Assembly (NCBI GenBank): GCA_030645235.1
Contig: JAUSMV010000030.1
Location: 558,001-622,000, forward strand
Length of the DNA: 64,000 nucleotides
Origin: Parvibaculum sp.
GTDB taxonomy: Bacteria > Pseudomonadota > Alphaproteobacteria > Parvibaculales > Parvibaculaceae
Direction of reading: 5' to 3'
The translations under genes and the position numbers were made by a program. Position 1 is the first letter of the stretch. Every line of letters starts with the position of its first letter. Under the pieces are notes generated by a model. The model did no database searches, had not been told where the DNA came from, and was given only the letters and a program-made list of their open reading frames with translations. Below are positions 1 to 7,987 of the stretch, piece after piece.

Positions 1-2
1 AA

Positions 3-125
3 ATATTTGAACGGCTGGGACTCAACGAGCATCTGAGCCCGCAGCGTTCGAACGGCCTTTATTCGATGGTCGAGCGCGTCAAAACCGAAGCGGCTACAGC
101 ACTTGCCGCTGCCTCACCGCATTGA
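3..125 (+). CDS. Possible C-terminal end of a gene entering from the left edge
   Basis: Frame 3 is open from the left edge to a TGA at 123-125 and would encode about 40 residues beginning IFERLGLNEHLSP. I do not recognise the family. It converges on the DUF6456 gene and would overlap its last 67 bases. The DUF6456 protein has a tail beyond its domain exactly in this overlap, so both ends could be real. An open frame this short can also occur by chance. Confidence 0.3.
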   Translation: MFERLGLNEHLSPQRSNGLYSMVERVKTEAATALAAASPH

Positions 126-919
126 GGGCGGCGACGCTGAATATTGGCACTCACATAATGCTCCACCAAACGATCCAGCGCGATTTGCAAAACAACCTTG
201 CCTGACCGTCGTGGCCAGCCGAACAAACGCTCGATCTCTTCCAATCCCCGTTGATTGCAGCACGCTTCCATCAGCACGCCGGCAAGACCGCTGCCAACAT
301 CTTTCAACGCACGCGCCAGGCGTTCACGTGCCGCAAGCGCTCGATCGGTGACGTTTGCAGGATCGCGCAGGCGGCTGCCGTCTATATTTATGCCGAGCTC
401 AAATGACCAGTTGGTTGTCACTCTGGCGCTCATACCCGATAGCATGTGATCGCGCCGCAAACGCTCGCCCGCTTCCAACTGATCCTCACTGATAAGCGGC
501 CTGCCGTTGGCTCCTTTACGCCGATAGAGCCAGACGAGCGGTGTTTCGGCATCGTTCACGTCCACCTTGATGGCCTTATTGTCACTCACGATCACGCGGC
601 TTGCCCGCAGATGATGCTGGGCGCGGAATGGGTCGGCACTATGCTCATGCACCAGACGCCGCCAATAGGCCCGCCCTGTTTCGCTCAAGCGCCACTCAAC
701 GCGTATGCCATCGTCATGGAAGTCAATGAGATCGCGCTGCGCGAATGCCTGCCAAATGGAATTTGAAATGCGCAATACAGGCTTTTTACGATTGTCCCGT
801 TTTGCATAGAGCGCAAATTCTGTCGGACCAGACTGAACGACAAAGCTTTCCAGCTCCGAAAAATGCCGCAACACACGCCGGGCCTCCCTCTCAAACTCCC
901 GATCTGAAATGACTGTCAT
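59..919 (-). CDS. DUF6456 domain protein
   Basis: A 286-residue protein of unknown function. Residues about 125-255 match the alphaproteobacterial DUF6456 family: the PLVWLYRRKGANGRPLIS stretch, the GERLRRD segment, then a C-terminal helical part with GLEEIERLFGWP and KVVLQIALD. The N-terminal 100 residues look like a winged-helix segment (ISNSIWQAFAQRDLI). Family members are thought to bind DNA, but this is inference. The start ATG overlaps the TGA of the upstream DnaA-like gene as ATGA, so the two are translationally coupled. The last 28 residues extend past the usual family end and lie antisense to a possible gene entering from the left. Confidence 0.8.
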   Translation of the reverse strand: MTVISDREFEREARRVLRHFSELESFVVQSGPTEFALYAKRDNRKKPVLRISNSIWQAFAQRDLIDFHDDGIRVEWRLSETGRAYWRRLVHEHSADPFRAQHHLRASRVIVSDNKAIKVDVNDAETPLVWLYRRKGANGRPLISEDQLEAGERLRRDHMLSGMSARVTTNWSFELGINIDGSRLRDPANVTDRALAARERLARALKDVGSGLAGVLMEACCNQRGLEEIERLFGWPRRSGKVVLQIALDRLVEHYVSANIQRRRPQCGEAAASAVAASVLTRSTIE

Positions 920-1341
920 TGATGCAGCCCTTCATCGGGTATCGGGCGAACCGCAAACTCCAGGCGGCCCACCAATATGTCGAAATCAGGATCGTCCCTG
1001 CGGTCTTCGATCAGGCGGCAGGCATGCGCGGCAGTTGTCCGGTCCCGACCGAAATGACGTCCCACTGCGGACAGGCTCAAGCCGAATACAACATGCATGA
1101 GATACATCGCAATCTGACGCGCTTCAGCAACGGGAGCTGTGCGGCGCGTCGGTGCGCGCATCTCGGACACCGACACTCTGAAGGCACCCGCAATGACTTC
1201 CTGTGTGACAGCTACCTGCGACGCCCGTTCAATTTCACATGACCGTCTCAGGTCGGCGCGGGTGATTCCCGGTGGCGGTGTCTGCAGAACTCCGCGAAAT
1301 CCGGTGCCGGCGTCCTGCTTGCTCCAGCCTTCTTCCTGCAT
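916..1341 (-). CDS. Stand-alone DnaA domain-IV-like DNA-binding protein
   Basis: A 141-residue protein whose residues about 45-115 resemble only the C-terminal DNA-binding domain of DnaA. It has the helix-turn-helix and a signature-like GRDRTTAAHACRLI at 98-111, comparable with the GRDHTTVLHA type segment of DnaA. There is no AAA+ ATPase domain and no Walker motif. It probably binds DnaA-box-like sequence without initiator activity; regulation of transcription or replication is inference. The ATG at 1341 is preceded by GGGAG. It is the first gene of a two-gene operon with the DUF6456 gene and diverges from the XRE regulator at 1487. Confidence 0.85.
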   Translation of the reverse strand: MQEEGWSKQDAGTGFRGVLQTPPPGITRADLRRSCEIERASQVAVTQEVIAGAFRVSVSEMRAPTRRTAPVAEARQIAMYLMHVVFGLSLSAVGRHFGRDRTTAAHACRLIEDRRDDPDFDILVGRLEFAVRPIPDEGLHQ

Positions 1342-1444
1342 CTTGAAACTCCCCGGTTTCCGATAATTATTTAGAACATTAAAAGAACATCAATTGGATT
1401 CCCATGATAAAATTACGCCTTTCGTACATAGTGGGGATAAATTC

Positions 1445-1459
1445 ATGTAAATTTTACAT
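1445..1459. promoter_or_regulatory. Perfect 15-bp palindrome in a divergent promoter
   Basis: ATGTAAA-T-TTTACAT reads identically on both strands. It lies 28 bases upstream of the GTG of the XRE regulator and about 100 bases upstream of the DnaA-like gene. The position fits an operator for the XRE protein. Nearby, AGAACAT occurs twice at 1374-1391 and could be a second binding site. Function is inferred from position only. Confidence 0.4.
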
Positions 1460-1486
1460 AGCCGCACCAACCGACGGAGGCCCTTT

Positions 1487-2056
1487 GTGAAGACACGTAT
1501 TCGATACCACCGGAAGTTGCGGCATTGGACCCAGGCCAACCTCGCGCGTCAGGTGGGCACGACGGCAGCGACTGTCTCGCGGCTTGAGACGGCCGACATG
1601 AATGTGTCCATGGACTGGCTGGAAAAGTTTGCTGATGTATTTGGTGTGCCGGTCGCAGCACTCCTTGATGAGACGCGCGCGGCGACCACCGTTCCTTGTG
1701 TCGGGTTCATCGATGGCACCGGCACCTTGTCGGCGGACGACAATGATGACAGGGAAGACGTGACGCTTGAAACGATGGCCCGAAATCCGGTTGCGCTCCG
1801 TATCCGCGAGACCTTCGGTACCTACCAAGCAGGCGACATTGTGATTGCCGACCGCATATCTGCCGACGATCTGCCACGCGCCTTGGGGCGCGATTGTCTT
1901 GTCGGTATCAAAGGTTCAGCCAGTGGCTTTGGCCGCTTCGTTTCGTCAGGTCACGGAACTTATTTATTGATCCCGCCCGAACCCGGCACGGACGCGCGCC
2001 ACCTTCCCCTGCCGGAATGGGTGGCCCCCGTCGTCATGCTTATCAGGCATCTCTGA
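1487..2056 (+). CDS. XRE-family helix-turn-helix regulator
   Basis: A 189-residue protein with an N-terminal HTH of the XRE type at about residues 6-60: RKLRHWTQANLARQVGTTAA is followed by TVSRLETADMNVS and FADVFGVPVAALL. Residues 65-185 form a second domain of beta-rich appearance (GTFGTYQAGDIVI, GRDCLVGIKGSASGFGRFV) that resembles the S24/LexA-like C-terminal part of phage-type repressors. I do not see a confident Ser-Lys catalytic pair. The start is GTG at 1487 with GGAGG at 1476-1480. The stop abuts the stop of the convergent secreted-protein gene with no intergenic base. The palindrome at 1445-1459 is a plausible autoregulatory site. Confidence 0.83.
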   Translation: MKTRIRYHRKLRHWTQANLARQVGTTAATVSRLETADMNVSMDWLEKFADVFGVPVAALLDETRAATTVPCVGFIDGTGTLSADDNDDREDVTLETMARNPVALRIRETFGTYQAGDIVIADRISADDLPRALGRDCLVGIKGSASGFGRFVSSGHGTYLLIPPEPGTDARHLPLPEWVAPVVMLIRHL

Positions 2057-2524
2057 TTAGTTATTGGCGCAAACCACTTTGACATCTTGCGCGCCTGCGG
2101 CAGCGCCGTCGCATTGCTGGCCCGGAAAGCACATGGCTGAAGGGACACCCGTGAATGCGAATGCGACATAGGCATCGCCTCTGTTGGCCTCAACAGATCC
2201 CACTAGTTCGTATCGGCGCGTTTCATTGGGCGCAAATGAGACCACGTCTCCGACTGAGGGTTCTGACAAAGGAATGTAATGATCGCCGTCAAAGGTCAGG
2301 CTGGCTCGCCCGCTTGTTGTCACTTCACACCACGCGTTCAAGTCTTCTGATGTGTCGGCTGATGAGGTGATGGCAAATTGCGCGGTCTCACCGACTTTGA
2401 TGACCTGCTCACCGGCCGCGAGCGTCGCTTTGCCTGACGCCACCGAAGGGGAAGCGAACAAGAACACGCTGGCACAGAGCACACTCGCGCCTAACGCTAC
2501 GAAACAGCCTCTACGAAAACGCAT
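2057..2524 (-). CDS. Hypothetical secreted protein
   Basis: The chosen start at 2524 gives 155 residues and is preceded by a GGAGCGGAG ribosome binding site. The N-terminus is a clear signal peptide: MRFRRG, a hydrophobic core ALGASVLCASVFLFAS, then a likely cleavage near SVASG. The mature part is about 120 residues, beta-rich, with several cysteines (the end reads CFPGQQCDGAAAGAQDVKV) that could form disulfides in the periplasm. I do not recognise a family. It converges exactly on the XRE gene, and both stops abut. Confidence 0.72.
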   Translation of the reverse strand: MRFRRGCFVALGASVLCASVFLFASPSVASGKATLAAGEQVIKVGETAQFAITSSADTSEDLNAWCEVTTSGRASLTFDGDHYIPLSEPSVGDVVSFAPNETRRYELVGSVEANRGDAYVAFAFTGVPSAMCFPGQQCDGAAAGAQDVKVVCANN

Positions 2525-2636
2525 TTTTTTACTCCGCTCCCCGACAATACGCAAAAAAATTGCGCGGCGCCATTGTGGCTCAGGCAGACGGTAGAGTTCA
2601 AGTCAGGCGAAAATAGGTCAAATCACGCGAAACAGA

Positions 2637-3170
2637 TCAGGCCATACGAAGATTGGCGCGACCTGCAATAGCGCGGGCCTTCTCAGATTGTAAGAACGCA
2701 TCGTGACCAAGCACCATGACAATCCGGCCTTGCTCGTTCATCAAAGGCAGGCGCAACCAGAACTGAAAAATTTGCGGCTGGCCCCAAGGCACCAACGGAA
2801 TGACACCAAGCGCCGGACGGGCGCCGGACAACACTTCCTGATAGGCAGCCGCCCAGTAGTCGCGCTGTTCGCCCAGATCAAAATCGGCGACGCATTTGCC
2901 GGTTGTCTCCACGCCGAGATAATCGCGCAGACGCGTACCCGCCAAACGGACACGCAACTGCAAAGCATCTTCTCCGATCACCTCAAGAATGCTGAGCGAG
3001 GGCAAGAGCGAACGGATTTCTGATGGTTGTATATCGGCACGCAACGGGAACCGGCTGTCGGTGCATTTCGCACGCCAGTAATCAAACAGGTCAACCTGTT
3101 CCGGGATAACGAGTTGGGCTCGAATAGCCTGATCCTGCGGTGTCAGAACACCCTCCATCGACTCCGCCAA
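2637..3170 (-). CDS. PAS domain protein (PAS_5-like)
   Basis: A 177-residue cytoplasmic protein matching the alphaproteobacterial stand-alone PAS family. It has LFDYWRAKC near residue 28, a segment with IRSLLPSLSILEVIGEDAL, then RVRLAGTRLRDYLGVETTGK and a closing GRIVMVLGHDAFLQ. There is no output domain. Such proteins are often found as single-domain sensors of unknown ligand; some relatives contribute to flagellar or cell-cycle control, but nothing here specifies that. It lies upstream of and in the same direction as nothing obvious; MucR, also on the minus strand, is 140 bases away. Confidence 0.83.
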   Translation of the reverse strand: MAESMEGVLTPQDQAIRAQLVIPEQVDLFDYWRAKCTDSRFPLRADIQPSEIRSLLPSLSILEVIGEDALQLRVRLAGTRLRDYLGVETTGKCVADFDLGEQRDYWAAAYQEVLSGARPALGVIPLVPWGQPQIFQFWLRLPLMNEQGRIVMVLGHDAFLQSEKARAIAGRANLRMA

Positions 3171-3284
3171 ACGAAGATGGCGTTACGAATCACTTAGATG
3201 ATGATGAGTCGAGCCGCGTATCAATGCAAGCGGGACCGCGCTCAGCGCAATCGAATTGAGCCGGGTGATGCAACAAACATTCAG

Positions 3285-3300
3285 ATTAGCTTTCGCTAAT
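3285..3300 (-). terminator. GNRA-tetraloop hairpin after the MucR gene
   Basis: Read on the minus strand, ATTAGC-GAAA-GCTAAT forms a six-base-pair stem with a GAAA tetraloop 11 bases after the stop of the MucR-family gene. There is no strong U-run, so it may stabilise the 3' end rather than terminate transcription by itself. Confidence 0.3.
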
Positions 3301-3310
3301 GCGTGCAGGC

Positions 3311-3730
3311 TTACTTCACACCGGCTCGGCGGCTTTTACCGCTTTGGCCCAGACCCATTTTTTTGGCGAGCTTGGAGCGGGCCTGTGCGTAGTTGGGCGC
3401 GACCATCGGATAGTCTCGCGGTAAGCCCCATTTTTCGCGGTATTCGTCGGGACCAAGATTGTAATGCGTACGCAAATGACGCTTGAGAGACTTGAACTTT
3501 TTTCCGTCTTCCAAACAAATCAAATAGTCCGGCGTGATTGATTTGCGAATAGCAACGGCAGGTTCTGATTTCTCCGCCGATATCTTGGCTGTGCCATCAG
3601 AGGCGCTCTGCAAAGCTCCGTAAACTTGATGAATCAAGGACGCAAGGTCATCAGCAGCGACCGTATTATGGCCGACATAAGCAGACACGATCTCCGTTGT
3701 CAGATCGATAAGTTCGGTCTTCGCGCTCAT
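3311..3730 (-). CDS. MucR/Ros-family zinc-finger transcriptional regulator
   Basis: A 139-residue protein with the complete Ros/MucR core. Residues 66-90 read TPDYLICLEDGKKFKSLKRH and continue into LRTHYNLGPDEYREKWGLP. The zinc ligands of this subclass are Cys72, an acidic residue at 75, His85 and His89. Family members bind AT-rich DNA and repress exopolysaccharide, motility and cell-cycle genes in Alphaproteobacteria. Length and C-terminal RSKLAKKMGLG are typical. The start at 3730 is preceded by GAAAGGAA. The 374-base upstream region is AT-rich and could contain MucR target sites; autoregulation is known in the family. Confidence 0.92.
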   Translation of the reverse strand: MSAKTELIDLTTEIVSAYVGHNTVAADDLASLIHQVYGALQSASDGTAKISAEKSEPAVAIRKSITPDYLICLEDGKKFKSLKRHLRTHYNLGPDEYREKWGLPRDYPMVAPNYAQARSKLAKKMGLGQSGKSRRAGVK

Positions 3731-4104
3731 TTATTCCTTTCCTTCATCGTCTTTCAGGCGGGCGGAATGGGGGGTCAGGCGCGCCGATTGTGTGCCAATC
3801 GACAAGCATAGGGTCTATGTCGAGGTGGAATACTCATTACACTTAAGTGAAGCACGGGAGACTTATATCAATAGGACCGATTTTCATCAATAGATGTCAA
3901 ACCAGATAAGGAAATAAACCACGTAGGTCCAATATTCGCGGAAACTATGATACCTAAATACAGGTTTTTCTTGTTACTAACTGCCTTGGCAAAGGCTAAA
4001 TCCACCAAACGCTACGGCGAATTTGAATATCAAAAAATTCAGGGTTCAATTTTAAGCATTGAATGACGTATATGTTCGTTCGAACAATGACCGGATAGGC
4101 CGCT
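3731..4104. other. AT-rich intergenic region upstream of the MucR and Rieske genes
   Basis: No convincing gene is seen in these 374 bases between divergent genes. The region is notably AT-richer than its neighbours, as expected for a promoter region targeted by MucR. A short inverted repeat, TGTTCG-TT-CGAACA at 4073-4086, ends 18 bases before the Rieske start codon and could be an operator for its regulation. Confidence 0.4.
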
Positions 4105-5160
4105 ATGTATCTGAAAGATATTTGGTACTTCGCAATACCGGGCGAGAGCCTGAAGGCGGGGGCCCTCATCCACAAAGTGATGCTCGGCGAACCATTGGTC
4201 ATCGGACGTACGGCTGAGGGCGAAGCCTTCGCGTTGCGCGATATTTGTCCGCATCGCGGCGTACCCCTGTCAGCGGGTCAATTGCTCGACACGACCAGGA
4301 GTGCCTGTGGCACGTCCGTCATTGAGTGCCCCTATCATGGCTGGCAATTCCGCACTGACGGGCATTGCGCACATATCCCCTCGCTCGTGCCGGGACAAGA
4401 CGTCGAAGTCGCGCGTATCAAGGTGCGCTCGTATCCTTTGCGCGAAGTTCAGGGAAACATCTGGCTTTATTTTGCCGACGAAAAACGTATCGACCTTGCG
4501 CCGACACATGAGCCGCCGGTGATGCCGGGCTTCGATGATCGCCCCGCAAATATTCGCGAAAGCATGATGTTCTCCTGCCACGTCGATCATGCCGTTATCG
4601 GCCTGATGGATCCGGCACATGGCCCCTTTGTGCATCGCGCGTGGTGGTGGCGCTCGCAAGCCTCGATCCATGAAAAGGCTAAAGCGTTTGCCCCGACCGA
4701 ATTTGGCTTTGCGATGGTGGAACATCAACCCTCAAGCAATTCGCTCGCTTACAAAATTTTGGGGGGCAAGCCCACAACTGAAATTACCTTCCGCCTTCCC
4801 GGCATCCGCATTGAGCGCATCACAGCGGGACGGCATCGCCTCGTCGGACTTACCAGCGTTACACCTATTGATGAAAAGACCACGGAAATCACACAGTCCT
4901 TTTATTGGACAATCCCGTTTCTGTCGGCGTTTAAACCCATTGCGCGCCATTTCCTCAAGCGTTTCCTCGGACAAGACCGCGACATGGTCAATCTGCAACA
5001 GCGTGGCCTGAAGTTTGATCCGCGCCTCATGCTTATCAACGATGCAGATGTGCAGGCAAAGTGGTACCAGCGGTTGAAGTCGGAATGGTCCACGTCACTG
5101 GATCAGGGACGGCCGTTTGAAAACCCCGTCAAGCCCGCCACATTACGTTGGCGTAGCTAA
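4105..5160 (+). CDS. Rieske non-heme iron oxygenase, VanA-like
   Basis: A 351-residue oxygenase alpha subunit of the ring-hydroxylating/O-demethylase type. The Rieske [2Fe-2S] ligands are in CPHRG (Cys48, His50) and CPYHGWQF (Cys75, His78). The mononuclear iron site lies in the region HVDHAVIGLMDPAHGPFVH at about 159-177, followed by a VanA-like C-terminal domain. It should use a ferredoxin reductase partner that is not encoded nearby. The substrate cannot be read from the sequence; aromatic acids or lipids are both known in this family. It stands alone between the MucR and XRE genes. Confidence 0.9.
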   Translation: MYLKDIWYFAIPGESLKAGALIHKVMLGEPLVIGRTAEGEAFALRDICPHRGVPLSAGQLLDTTRSACGTSVIECPYHGWQFRTDGHCAHIPSLVPGQDVEVARIKVRSYPLREVQGNIWLYFADEKRIDLAPTHEPPVMPGFDDRPANIRESMMFSCHVDHAVIGLMDPAHGPFVHRAWWWRSQASIHEKAKAFAPTEFGFAMVEHQPSSNSLAYKILGGKPTTEITFRLPGIRIERITAGRHRLVGLTSVTPIDEKTTEITQSFYWTIPFLSAFKPIARHFLKRFLGQDRDMVNLQQRGLKFDPRLMLINDADVQAKWYQRLKSEWSTSLDQGRPFENPVKPATLRWRS

Positions 5161-5213
5161 GTCTTTAATGACGCACCTCAATATTTGATTTTGAAAATCT
5201 CCGCATGAGGTTT

Positions 5214-5230
5214 ATTGGACATTGTCCAAT
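5214..5230. promoter_or_regulatory. Perfect 17-bp palindrome upstream of an XRE gene
   Basis: ATTGGAC-ATT-GTCCAAT is a perfect 7-3-7 inverted repeat, 49 bases upstream of the GTG start of the XRE-family gene. A half site ATTGG recurs at 5243. Spacing and position fit an autoregulatory operator. Function is inferred. Confidence 0.42.
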
Positions 5231-5279
5231 CGCTATGCTTCGATTGGCAAATGAAACTATCTGAGCGGAGAAGTATCGC

Positions 5280-6110
5280 GTGAGCGAGCCCCTCGTTGAC
5301 AAAAATACAGACGGCAAAGAGCCGCAATCTCTGAAAAGTGCCGACGGGCAAACGCAGTTTGTTGTCCTGACGGCAGAGGACTATGCGCTCCTCATGCAGA
5401 CGGTTGAAGCTGCGCGCGAGTTGATGAATGTGCGCGCTGCTATTGCCGGAAAGATTGTTGACCGGATGGGTGGCAAAGACGGTGTGCCTGCAACAGTCGC
5501 TCATCGTATCGCAGAGGGTCACAGTCCCGTGCGCGTCTGGCGCGAAAATCGCGGTCTCAAAGCTGTCGCTCTTGCGCGTGCTGCCGGTATCAGCCCCGCT
5601 TATCTTTCGGAAATTGAAACCGGCAAAAAGGACGGCACCTTCCGCACCATGGCCGCGATTGCGCAAGTGCTGAACGTGTCACTTGATGATCTCGCACCGC
5701 CGATTGACGATGACGGCCGCAAGACGCGTGAACGCCGCGCTCTTGTCGAAGGTGTACGCGCGCAGGTACGCATGCTTGTGAACCTCGTCACCGGTCCCGT
5801 TGACTTCAACACGGCAGCGGTGCGCCGCGCCGTCACGACATTGGCGGGTGATGCTGTGTCGCTCAAAGCCAATAGCACTGAGTATGGAGTTGACGGCGAA
5901 GCATGGCTTGATGATGTGCTGAAAGGTGTACGGGATGTGCTTGATCTCGTCGATCATGCTGAAAGCGATATTATCGCGACGGCGGCGCGCGCGCGCAAAG
6001 CGCTTGAAGATATTGTAACGCAACCGGGCTTTATGCCATCCGCCGAACAGGTCGTGCGCCCCTTGAATGATGGCGATGTTGAACGTCAGGCTGCAAGCGC
6101 CGCCGAGTAA
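5280..6110 (+). CDS. XRE-family regulator with antitoxin-like N-terminus
   Basis: A 276-residue protein beginning at GTG 5280, with GCGGAG upstream. Residues about 23-55 (QFVVLTAEDYALLMQTVEAA) resemble the Phd/YefM-type antitoxin fold or a coiled segment found before HTH domains. A canonical XRE HTH follows at about 85-135, with the RENRGLKAVALARAAGISPA core then YLSEIETGKK and ALAQVLNVSL-like helix (IAQVLNVSLDDLAPP). The C-terminal 135 residues are helical and unrecognised. No toxin partner is adjacent, so an orphan regulator is more likely than a toxin-antitoxin module. Its stop directly abuts that of the convergent DUF2336 gene. Confidence 0.82.
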   Translation: MSEPLVDKNTDGKEPQSLKSADGQTQFVVLTAEDYALLMQTVEAARELMNVRAAIAGKIVDRMGGKDGVPATVAHRIAEGHSPVRVWRENRGLKAVALARAAGISPAYLSEIETGKKDGTFRTMAAIAQVLNVSLDDLAPPIDDDGRKTRERRALVEGVRAQVRMLVNLVTGPVDFNTAAVRRAVTTLAGDAVSLKANSTEYGVDGEAWLDDVLKGVRDVLDLVDHAESDIIATAARARKALEDIVTQPGFMPSAEQVVRPLNDGDVERQAASAAE

Positions 6111-7220
6111 TCAACCGTCAATCGGCATTTGCGCGTCGGCGGACATTGCCCAATCCCAGCAATGCAACACAAAGTCAGCTCGATCATTTGAAATCATATC
6201 AAATACTGTGCTAACGCGCGTTTGCGATCTGACATCATCAGGATCAAGGCCGCGCATGGACGCAAGTGCGCTGAGCAGGTCTGAAAATTCAGAGCGTGAC
6301 ATGCCGACCGCTTTACCAAATACGGCCATCGGCTCACCGCCAATGTCTGAGAAAATACGGTAGGCGGTTTCGGGTCTGACGCGACCCATGAATGAGATTT
6401 CGGCAATCAGTTCATCGCGTGAATGGCGCGTGGCATGATCAACCAATCGCGCTGATTGCTGCTTTGTCGCAAGCACAGGCATGCGCACAAGTGACAGGGC
6501 CGCTTGCAGGACTTCGTCTGTGGCGCTTGCCGCAAGGCCGCTTTCCAGCACGTCGTCGAGAGCGGTATAGAGCTGACGCCGCTCGACTGAATAGCGCGTC
6601 AGAATTTCGCGACGCGCTTCCGGCGAGACCCACCAGAACATCAACTGCGCCAAACGGATATTCATTTCAGAGCGTGCGAGCAGCAAAGGCTGCAACTCTT
6701 CTTCTGCGGCGCTTCGACGGACCAGAATTTCGAGTGAGCGGTTCGACACTTCCGCTGCCGGATTGGCGAGCAAGCGGCAATGAGCAGCAAGCTCCGCATG
6801 TTCCACAAGTGCATCGACCACAGCGCCCGGCAAATGTTTTCGTTCCGCAATGGCAAGGTGATGAGCGTCGCTTGCCTCGCGGATGATTTGCACCAGTTCA
6901 CCCGATGGCAGACCGACGCTACCGCGCAAGACGGGACCGGCGACTTCAATTTCGTCGCGTGCCAGTGCAAGCGTCAGTTCCGCCGGACCTTCGGGCAATT
7001 GCGCGACGCGCTCCGCCAGACGTTTGCGGGACACGACATCAAGGCGCGATACGCCGGACGCCAAAACGAGATCGACCAGCGCGCGCTCCTGCGCGGTCAA
7101 GCGTCCTGGCGGAAGCACAGCAAGATCGGACATGCGCCGCAACAGCAGTCCGCGCGCATGCGTATCAAGCGATACATCATCGTCGCCCGTGTTGATTGCT
7201 TGCGTTGTGCCCAGAGCCAT
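6111..7220 (-). CDS. DUF2336 domain protein
   Basis: A 369-residue, almost wholly helical protein of the alphaproteobacterial DUF2336 family. Visible family features are an N-terminal ALVDLVLASGVSRLDVVSRK-like segment, repeated helical hairpins (ALARDEIEVAGPVLR, NRSLEILVRRSAAEEELQP) and a C-terminal MSRSEFSDLLSALA. The fold is HEAT-like, suggesting protein-protein interaction. The function is not established; no enzyme motif or membrane segment is seen. It is monocistronic, convergent with the XRE gene and divergent from the small lipoprotein gene. Confidence 0.85.
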   Translation of the reverse strand: MALGTTQAINTGDDDVSLDTHARGLLLRRMSDLAVLPPGRLTAQERALVDLVLASGVSRLDVVSRKRLAERVAQLPEGPAELTLALARDEIEVAGPVLRGSVGLPSGELVQIIREASDAHHLAIAERKHLPGAVVDALVEHAELAAHCRLLANPAAEVSNRSLEILVRRSAAEEELQPLLLARSEMNIRLAQLMFWWVSPEARREILTRYSVERRQLYTALDDVLESGLAASATDEVLQAALSLVRMPVLATKQQSARLVDHATRHSRDELIAEISFMGRVRPETAYRIFSDIGGEPMAVFGKAVGMSRSEFSDLLSALASMRGLDPDDVRSQTRVSTVFDMISNDRADFVLHCWDWAMSADAQMPIDG

Positions 7221-7359
7221 TGGATATTCTGCTGTCTTTAACGATCAAGCCGACATAAGACCACTGACGACGTTAAAACCTCGTAAACCTTCGCGCTGGT
7301 ATCGCGCCGTCGCGAACACTATGCTTGCCGCACCAAAGTTGACGTAAGGAGTTTCTGCC

Positions 7360-7686
7360 TTGTCCCGCCGCCTTGTCAAAACCCTCGCAATTACCCTATT
7401 TTTTGGCGCTGTCACCGCGCTCAGCGGATGCGCGATGGGCAAAAGCGAATATGCCGACGACCCGCTTTATGCATCCGGTTACACAGATGGATGCGGTACA
7501 GGCACAGGTTTTAATCCGTCTGACCGGTCAACGGTTTTGCGCGATCCCGAAGGCTGGAGCAAAAGCAAAGCCTATCGCGCCGGGTGGAAAAAAGGGTTCA
7601 ATGCCTGTCGTCCTTCCAATAGCGGCAATACGAGCGCCTATCCGGCTGATGCGCGCGGACGCGGCAACGGTCCCAGCGGTTTTTAA
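7360..7686 (+). CDS. Small lipoprotein, hypothetical
   Basis: A 108-residue protein starting at TTG 7360, chosen because TAAGGAG lies just upstream and the reading gives an intact signal. The N-terminus has charge (SRRLVK), a hydrophobic core (TLAITLFFGAVTAL) and a lipobox LSGC at residues 22-25, so Cys25 should be lipidated and the protein anchored in the envelope. The mature part carries YASGYTDGCGTGTGF and YRAGWKKGFNACR, a pattern of small envelope proteins with paired Cys. No function is recognised. It is followed 19 bases later by another small envelope gene, probably an operon. Confidence 0.75.
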   Translation: MSRRLVKTLAITLFFGAVTALSGCAMGKSEYADDPLYASGYTDGCGTGTGFNPSDRSTVLRDPEGWSKSKAYRAGWKKGFNACRPSNSGNTSAYPADARGRGNGPSGF

Positions 7687-7705
7687 AATATCGGAGCTTT
7701 GAGGC

Positions 7706-7981
7706 ATGCGTTTTATTTTTGGTTCGGTCCTGCTGGTCGTGATTGTTGCTGTCGGCACTATACTTTTTCAATACGGAACGCTTGATCCATGCCGCATGCT
7801 GGCGCAGGATCTGGCTGACGAAGGTTACGGGCAAATTGCATCTGTGATTGGCGTGGAGCCCGGAGAGACACCAGAATCGGCGCATTCGATGGCACGCATG
7901 ATGACGAGCCAGTACACGCAGAAAGAATGTATGACGAAGCTCAAAGATCGCTGGCTGGGACTCGAGAAGCCCGCGCAATAA
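7706..7981 (+). CDS. Small single-pass membrane or secreted protein
   Basis: A 91-residue protein with an N-terminal hydrophobic helix (FIFGSVLLVVIVAVGTILF, residues 3-21), which is either a membrane anchor or an uncleaved signal, followed by a soluble domain with three cysteines (DPCRMLAQDLADEG, KECMTKLKDRW). It is preceded by GGAG and lies 19 bases after the lipoprotein gene. I do not recognise the family. Codon use matches its neighbours. Confidence 0.68.
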   Translation: MRFIFGSVLLVVIVAVGTILFQYGTLDPCRMLAQDLADEGYGQIASVIGVEPGETPESAHSMARMMTSQYTQKECMTKLKDRWLGLEKPAQ

Positions 7982-7987
7982 AAGCTC

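Noticed and set aside
1374-1391. Repeated AGAACAT as a possible iteron or DnaA-box cluster
   Set aside because: Only two copies and no match to the DnaA box consensus; not enough for a replication-origin claim.
5280-6110. Toxin-antitoxin module at the XRE gene
   Set aside because: The N-terminus is only loosely Phd-like and no toxin gene is adjacent on either side.
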